From: Calendula officinalis
Taxonomy: Eukaryota; Streptophyta; Magnoliopsida; Asterales; Asteraceae
Direction of reading: 5' to 3'
DNA: 64,000 bases
NCBI GenBank assembly: GCA_963853835.1
Contig: OY970823.1
Location: 67,031,845 to 67,095,844 of the forward strand
Of this stretch, positions 56,948 to 64,000 are shown piece by piece. Every line of letters starts with the position of its first letter. Within the stretch, counting starts at the first letter, position 1. A program made the position numbers and the translations under genes. The notes below the pieces were generated by a model that worked only from the letters and a program-made list of their open reading frames with translations, made no database searches and had not been told where the DNA came from.

Positions 56948-59661
56948 CAAATTTGTACATCAATTAATAACCAATCTAACCATTTTGTCTAAGTTAATTG
57001 GATATCAAAGACAGTATTGGTGTTTTCCTTTAAAAAGTTTTAGATTCAAGATTTGTTGTAGGCAAAACTTGGAAATAAAAAAAAATGGTGAGGTTTATTC
57101 CCAAAAAAAGGAGATGAGTTCGAGGAAGGCATATCACCCGCTTAGATGTCACTGCTGACTCGAACCACTAACTAACTTGCCATTAAAAAAATAAATTAAT
57201 AACGAACTTAAACATTTTAGGAATTACTATTCTATCGATAAAAATACGAATTTTGTATGCATATAACATTTCTTTTAAACAGCCATTGGGCTACTGTTAA
57301 GAAAAAAAAACTTAATTAAACGATTTTGTTAAAATAAAGAAAACTCAAGAAGTAAAAAAGCCGGCCCAACTTTTCAGACCCACTAAGCCGATCTGGACCT
57401 ACCCATACGAGCTGATACACTCATACACTGATGACTGGTCTTAGACTCAGCCCATCCCAGAACATTTGAACCAGATAATAATTTACAAATTAGTGTTACA
57501 TAGATAAATAAATCTATATACAAGAAGAGTCTAGCTCGAAATAACTAAATGATAAGATTAGTTTATATTTAAGTTACTTGATTAGAACTTTAAGAAGCAT
57601 TATCAATGGAACATAAGAGTTTTTAGCGTAGGAAAAAAAAACTCATGTACGTCTAAATAAGAACTCATTTTAAAGTTCAATAAACTGCTAAATCAATTGA
57701 ATATTCTCATCATAAGGACTCTGAGCTTATTCTCGTGATATATTAAATGTAACATATTCAATGACTATTTTCAAACTTTTCCTAGGTTTAGTAAACTATG
57801 AATGGACATTTCCATCTTTTTAAGATCACATGATGCAAATCAACATAGGTAGTCTTAAATTAATAAGAAAAAAAGGAAAAGATGACGGAATTTGGTGAGA
57901 CCAAACCTTATGTTGGATGAACATCATCGCGTGTTCAGAAAAGACACTAGCTGCTGACATGGATGGATATCATGCAACTTTTTGATCCCATTATGGATGT
58001 TGTATATCATCATGAAATCTGATGTTTAATCATATAGAGAAAGTAACATAAACTTCCACTTAATATTGATAAAAAATATATTTTAAAAAGCTTTTGTTCA
58101 AATACATGTAAATATACATAAAGCTTTTAATTTATGTCTTGAAAAAGACTTAGGGAAGAAAACACTTTGGAAGCAAAAACTTTTAATTAGAATGTCATTA
58201 TATTATATTATACCTATAATACAATCACCATCCCTATTTACTGTTCATTACCCTAGAACACGGAACGGGACGACGTTGTAAACAAATGGAGATTTACACG
58301 GCTATTTACTAATTATTAAATGAGATACATAAAAGTTTAAAAATATCCCCTTAAATAGGGTTACTTTTGAAAATAATTATAAAAGTTTAATTTTGCACCC
58401 TCAAATTTTGGAGATTTACTCGGCTATTTAGTAGAAATTTACAAAAGTTTTAAAATATCTCCTAGAACAAGGTTATATTTGAAAATAATTATAATTTTTT
58501 TAATTTTGCACCCTCATATTTTGGAGATTTACACGGCTATTTAGATAGAAATTAACAAAAGTTTTAAAATACCCCCTAGAATAGGATTACTTTTAAAATA
58601 ATTATAAAATTGTAGTTTTGCACCCCCAAATTATTTACTAAAACATTATGACTATTATTTTAATTTAACATATTAACCAGATGATATATTTGTTTTTTTT
58701 AAAATTCATTATTAAAAAATTTACTGAAATATGATTTTAATGTGTCTAATATTACAATATTTATTACAAATATATTTCTATTAACATATCTTATAAATTT
58801 AAATGAGATATATTATTCGTAAGAAATCACTATTCAAAAAGAAAACAAACTAAATTTTTTAATATATATTAATATGTTATCAAAATTTAACATGTCCTAA
58901 ATGGCTTCAGAATTTATGTTGAATGCATAACTTTTTAAAACTAAGAGTTTATAACTCATGTTCCTCTTTGTTGCCAAGCATGTTTTTTACGGGACTGAAT
59001 ACAACATTGATTTTAAATTTCAATTTAAGAGTACATTCTAGACGTTCAATGTACCATATTATATATTTTATGGTAAATTATAAAACCTCACCCGAAGTCT
59101 ATGAACTTATATAAAAACCTTACCAAATCATTCTTAAATTTATATAAAAAAATTAACATAATCCTACATTTATAACAATAATAAATGTTGCTATTTAATT
59201 ATTTTTTATTAGACTAATCAACTTTAGTTTAAACCAAAACCGATTGAAATAAGAATGAACTCTTTACGTCAAATAATTTGTTAAATTATTTTTATTTAAA
59301 GTCCCGCTGCAACGCGCGGGTGTGATATTGCTCGTATACATACAAATGATATACACAAAAGATAAATTTGTTTGTAAAAAATTTGCATTGGAGATGCTCT
59401 AAGGCGCAGATACGTAGATGCCTAATTTGCATACAAATTAGTGGACAAGTACCATTGTTGGTGCATAAAGTACATCTATATCCTTGAAGTGCAACTGTGA
59501 AATGCCTGCCAACTATATACAGATGGAGTATTGGATCATGTTCCCCTTTTACTAAGACTTTTGGGTATGTATGAGACGGCTCCCAAACAGGTTGAAACTG
59601 ACGCCGTCAATTGTTGCCAAATCAACGTTATATCAGCTCACCTTCCAACCGACACTAAACT
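56948..59661. other. AT-rich gene-free stretch
   Basis: No exons recognised. Near 57118-57165 a minus-strand GGTTCGAGTC may be a SINE B-box. At 59303-59320 a short hairpin CCCGC-TGCAACGC-GCGGG resembles a Helitron end, but no CTAG follows. The tandem repeat at 58288-58640 is listed separately. Confidence 0.45.
58288..58640. repeat. Three degenerate tandem repeats of about 115 bp
   Basis: Units beginning GGAGATTTAC(A/T)CGGCTATTTA start at 58288, 58410 and 58523. Each contains a TTTTGCACCC block. Units differ by substitutions and small indels, so the array is old. Confidence 0.85.
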
Positions 59662-60427
59662 TGTTGGAAATGGTGACCAACGTCATCAAATAAACGGTTT
59701 GACTTGGTCAACGTAAATTAAAGTCCTACTAGTGTTGCTCTCGGGGCACAACCGAACACGAGAATAAACGAACCGGGCATTAATTAATTGTATAATTAAT
59801 GTGTATCGGGCTTGGTGGACTGGAATAAGTTAATGGGTAATTAACTAGTTATTCCATAACGGGCTTAGTTTAATTAATGGTTTAATTAAATGAAACGGGC
59901 TTTAGGTCAATTTGAGTCCAACTCAAATTAGGAAACATTGGTTTTCCTAAACCTATAAATAGGGTGCATGGGGTATTAACCTAAACACACTTTTCTTGGC
60001 TTGCACCCTATTCGGCCGAAGCCTCTCCCCTTCGTCCGACCGCCGACCGGAAACCACCACCACCGCCGTAGCGCCGCCGTCGTGCGCCGCCATCGTCGAT
60101 CGAAAGGGTTTTTCGATTGGTGTTTTCGTTTGGGTTTTCTCAAGGGTACTTTGCACTACATTGTGGTGTATTGTCTCGTTCGTTGTCAACCTCGAGTGTG
60201 ATCAAGTAGAGGGGTTCTTTCTTGAATCCTAAGTTCGTTGGCAAGTTCTGACGCGTACTCGTTCTCAAGGAATCGAATCACCAAGCACGCTAATGTAAGT
60301 ATTTATTTATTACTAGTTACCTTAGACTCGTAGACATAAGCGATCCTTATGCTTCGTAGTTTATCGTATTAATTGTTCGTAATTCCGCGACGAACATAGT
60401 GACGGTAAATGTGTACGAAACCCAACA
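59662..60427 (+). repeat. 5' LTR of the second Copia element
   Basis: It starts TGTTGGAAATGG and ends CCCAACA, matching the usual TG...CA with inverted TGTTGG/CCAACA. A TATA box CTATAAATAGGG lies at 59952-59963 and would begin the transcript near 59985. Confidence in the left border is lower because the other LTR is not visible. Confidence 0.75.
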
Positions 60428-61115
60428 GTGGTATCAGAGCGTTGGTCTACGAATCTAAGAGTGTTAGATCCGAAATTCAAAAAGAAAAGTTTTTTTTGTT
60501 TATGTATTTTTGGTATTTTCGAAAATCGGAAAAATAAATAAATAAATATATTTTTAATTTTGTAAAATAGTTTTTAAATTAAAATATGGTAAGTGGATAA
60601 ATTTAAAAGGCTTTAGATTTATCAAGATATTCTACCAATGATTATCTTACCAATAATTTAAAATTAGATTAAATAAAAGATTGTGTTTATATATTTAAAA
60701 TTTCGGTTTTAATATATAAATATATATTTATTTAATGTTTTAAATAAATCAAAATTTATTATACATGTATACATATTTTCGGATATGTATATAGATGTAT
60801 TTGAATAAAATATTTGAATAAGATAATATTTATTTTATATATGTATATTTCGGTATATATATATTTAAATAAAAGAATTCGGTAAATATAGATAATCATT
60901 TAAAAGGAGTATTTAAATAAAGATATCAAATTTAAATTGAGGATATACACAATGTGTATAGATCCGATAATTTTATAAAAATTATGGATTTCGGATTTAT
61001 GTTATTATTTGATTTTGTATTTATATTGTTATATAAAATATCACCAAAGAGATAAAATCTAAAATGATAATTATAAAATATATATTAGATATATGTATGT
61101 AAATTAATAGTATAA

Positions 61116-61119
<4 letters not shown>

Positions 61120-61204
<85 letters not shown>

Positions 61205-61208
61205 TATG
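61120..61208. repeat. (TA)n microsatellite in the Copia leader
   Basis: About 44 TA units with two interruptions by TATG. Confidence 0.9.
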
Positions 61209-61964
61209 TATGTATTTTCGAAAATTCAAAACTCCCATATGTCAAAATAGTTTTTGATATATTCCTCCGTTATAATATTATGTAAATAAAAGTATATTTA
61301 AATATTATAATTATATATAATTAATTAATTATTAAAAAGGTGCGTACTCGCATTTTAATAGAATTAAAAGAATTATATATACATATTACTTTAGTCAAGA
61401 TAAATTAATAGTTTAATTTAAACATATTATAAAAGTTTATATATATGTATCACTAAAGTAATTACATTAAACAAAACTTCCCGTTTGATGTTAAATGTGA
61501 AAGATTGTGCTCTCCATGAGAGACACGCACTCGAGGCATAATCTGATTAACGAAGCGCGTGCAATTGAGCCGGCCGTTAATTTTGAGATTATACTTATGA
61601 GTGAAGAGATTCTCGCGATACCCAAGCGAACTTGAGCCGGGGATCTTCGTGAGTGCTTTCATGGTAGATTCACCATCAAATTCATGATCCACGGTATCCC
61701 TGTCATGAATTATGTGACGAGCATAGAATCGAGATTAACATGCCATTTTAATAGTTTAAAATGAATCTAAAAGATCTAGGGATTTCATGGTGATTGAAAT
61801 TAACAATAGTATGTTTCCTTATGAAATTATTCGGTGTGAATTACGGCATCCCTCTTCACATCAAATAACGTAATAATGGATCCTAGCCTTAACTTGATTA
61901 TTGGGTAAATAATGTTAAGGATTATCTAATAAATAAACTTACAAAGAAATTGTCTTCTTTGTAG

Positions 61965-64000
61965 ATGACCAATCTTCAAAACAACAACAACCAAAATCTT
62001 CCACCGCCACCTCCACTTCCACTACCACCACGAAATCTATCAATCTCTACCTCTCAAGCGATTCTAGACTTGTTCCCTACTCCGAAACCTTTGAGTATTG
62101 AACGACTAGATCGTATGAGGAAGAGACTCATCACTGTTGAAAACATGCAACTCTTTAGCAAGGGAAAGCTAGAAGAGGGTGAACTTGTATGTAGCTACGT
62201 TGAAAGAATGTTAGGCTACATAGACAAGGTTGAAGAAACTGAGCAATGCAAAGTGATAAGTTTGTGATAGGATTCATCCTTTACACACTTCTTCCATCTT
62301 ATCCTTCAATATCGGATGATTATGAAGAGAATAAGATAAGCATATCCAGATCAGAGTTGGCCGAAGTGCTAAAACTTGCTGATGCAACATTATTAGCAAA
62401 CAGAAACTCTAACCCCTCTAATAATCTTAATGATGTGATTATGAATGAAAATTCTCTTACTAAGGCTAAAGTGGGTCCTACCCAAAGTAGTCGCAAGAGA
62501 AAGAAGAATTCAAAATCAGCATCAAAGGATTCTAAATGCTTTCACTATAATGAGAAGGGCCACTGGAAAAGAAGCTGCCCAAAGTACTTGGATGATCTGA
62601 AGAATCATAAAGTCCAAAAGTCTGGACCATCAGGTACTTTTATGATTGAACTACATAGTGCTTCTATGTCAAATTCTTGGGTTCTTGATACAGGGTGTGG
62701 TACTCACATTTGCACTGATATACAGGGACTAAAGAATAGTAGGAAGCTGAAGCATGGAGAGCTGAATCTAATCATGGGGAACAGAGTCTCGGCTGTTGTG
62801 ACCAAGATTGGAGATTACGAGCTCGTGCTTAGTACTACTAGTTCAATTACTTTATTAGATGTTTGTTATTCGCCTTGCATGGCACGAAACATTATTTCAT
62901 TTTATGCATTGTTTAAGGATGGTTTTACTTTTGGTTTTGATAATGAAAATGGTTATATCTTAGTTTATAAGAATGATGTTTTTATTTTCAAAGCTATTCC
63001 TTGTTCTAGCATATATGAAAGTGTTGTTTGCGTTAACAATAGAAATCTAATATTGAATGTTGATTCGTCCAAAAATGTATTGGATAAATCATGTCTATGG
63101 CATTGTCGCTTAGGCCATATAAACAAGAAACGAATCGCCAAACTTCAAAAGGATGGAGTACTAGAATCATTTGACCTCAAATCGAATGATGTGTGCGAAT
63201 CTTGTTTACTTGGCAAGATGACTAAAGCGCCATTCACAGGGACTTGTGAAAGAGGCAAAGACTTGTTGGATCTTGTACACACTGACGTGTGTGGACCATT
63301 CAAGTCAAGCACTAGACATGGTGAGAGATACTTCGTTACATTTACTGATGATTTCAGTAGATATGGTTATGTTTATTTGATTAAACATAAATCAGAAACT
63401 TTTGAGACATTCAAAGTTTATCAAAACGAAGTTGAGAATCAATTGGGCAAAAGGATTAAGATGCTCCGCTCTGACAGGGGTGGAGAGTATCTTAGTCAAG
63501 AGTTCATGGATCATCTAAAGAGTTGTGGAATAGTATCCCAACTCTCACCTCCTAGAACTCCACAACTTAATGGAGTGTCTGAGAGAAGAAATCGAACATT
63601 GTTAGATATGGTTCCATCGATGATGAGTCGTGCAACTCTTCCAATGAGCTTTTGGGGTTACGCCCTAGAAACAGCAGCTCATATCTTGAACCTTGTACCA
63701 ACTAAGAAGGTCTCCAAGACACCCTCTGAAATGTGGACAGGGAATCCTCCCTCGCTCCGACATTTGAAAATCTGGGGTTGTGAGGTTTACGTCGGACACG
63801 AAACTCATGACAAACTGGAAAGAAAATCAGAGAAGTGTTATTTTATTGGCTACCCTCGCCAGTCTTTTGGATATCGGTTTACAAACCAAATGAGAACAAA
63901 GTGTTCATAGCTCGAAGAGGATTCTTTCTTGAGAGAGAGCTATTATCCAAAGAAGACAATGGGAGCAAAATCGATCTTGAAGAGTCTCAAGAGTCAACCA
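61965..64000 (+). pseudogene. Copia gag-pol (partial), with frameshifts
   Basis: Gag begins at 61965 with a poly-Asn and Pro-rich start. The frame breaks near 62250 and continues in 62246-63910. Motifs: a zinc knuckle with Tyr in place of the second Cys (CFHYNEKGHWKRSC); protease WVLDTGCGTHI; an integrase finger with HCRLGH and CESCLLGK; DDE core residues in HTDVCG, RSDRGGEY and the NGVSERRNRT Glu. After YPRQSFGYRF the frame shifts again near 63870, and related sequence (ARRGFFLERELLSKED) continues to the window end. RT and RNase H lie beyond 64000. Probably inactive. Confidence 0.88.

Larger units (their letters stand above)
59662..64000 (+). mobile_element. Second Ty1/Copia retrotransposon (5' part, runs off the window)
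   Basis: The 5' LTR is 59662-60427, followed at 60429-60440 by the primer site TGGTATCAGAGC. The gag start is at 61965. Between them lies an unusually long (1.5 kb), very AT-rich leader with a (TA)n tract at 61120-61208. The 3' LTR is beyond the window, so the target duplication cannot be checked. It is a different lineage from the minus-strand Copia: longer LTR and a different Gag. Confidence 0.9.

Noticed and set aside
59303..59320. GC hairpin that might mark a Helitron 3' end
   Set aside because: No CTAG terminus follows within the usual 10-15 bases on either strand.

Overview
The window is nuclear DNA of a flowering plant: about 65% or more AT, genes with GT-AG introns, and most of the sequence made of transposons. 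The host genes (CBL1-type calcium sensor, RLCK-VII kinase, subtilase, branched-chain 2-oxoacid dehydrogenase E2, ribosomal protein eL43) are of eudicot type. The style of the repeats (short Helitrons, LTRs ending CGGGTCGTTACA, repeats rich in GGTTCGGTTC) suggests Asteraceae. That placement is inference.

Layout. 1-9.0 kb: end of a probable Ty3/Gypsy LTR, then a transposon graveyard with Stowaway, hAT and Mutator-type MITEs, SINE heads and a Helitron end. 9.0-11.9 kb: CBL1-like gene with 8 coding exons and a leader intron. 13.6-18.4 kb: a structurally complete but dead Copia element on the minus strand, inserted in the tail of a LINE. 18.4-20.1 kb: LINE C-terminal pieces split by a GGTTCGG-rich repeat. 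20.1-27.4 kb: gene-poor; holds the second copy of a repeat seen at 2-3 kb, and a 2.1 kb TIR element sitting inside a (TA)n tract. 27.5-28.4 kb: the last five exons of a DXO1/RAI1-type decapping nuclease gene without its front half. 29.0-30.2 kb: a complete small Helitron and a foldback element. 30.3-31.7 kb: CCDC97 (DUF2052) gene. 32-34 kb: tandem repeat and MITEs. 34.2-35.5 kb: eL43, minus strand. 35.9-41.1 kb: decayed L1-type LINE. 41.6-42.8 kb: PIF/Harbinger-like and Mutator-type MITEs. 43.2-45.4 kb: RLCK-VII kinase. 46.0-46.9 kb: hAT MITE and an intact SINE. 47.1-47.4 kb: a two-exon gene for a 59-residue membrane protein. 49.1-51.3 kb: intronless subtilase. 51.9-55.3 kb: mitochondrial BCKDH E2, minus strand. 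55.6-56.9 kb: a TIR element whose core is an array of the palindrome AGCACATGTGCT. 59.7-64.0 kb: 5' LTR and gag-pol of a second Copia, cut by the window edge.

The host genes are independent housekeeping or signalling genes and form no pathway cluster. I found no operon-like or defence system, no CRISPR array and no convincing tRNA gene; the tRNA-like boxes belong to SINEs. The best-supported new observations concern mobile DNA: several MITEs with exact target duplications, two with the empty site present in the same window, a TIR element inside a microsatellite, the palindrome array, and the headless DXO1 gene. Exon coordinates were derived by hand from frame continuity and GT-AG sites.
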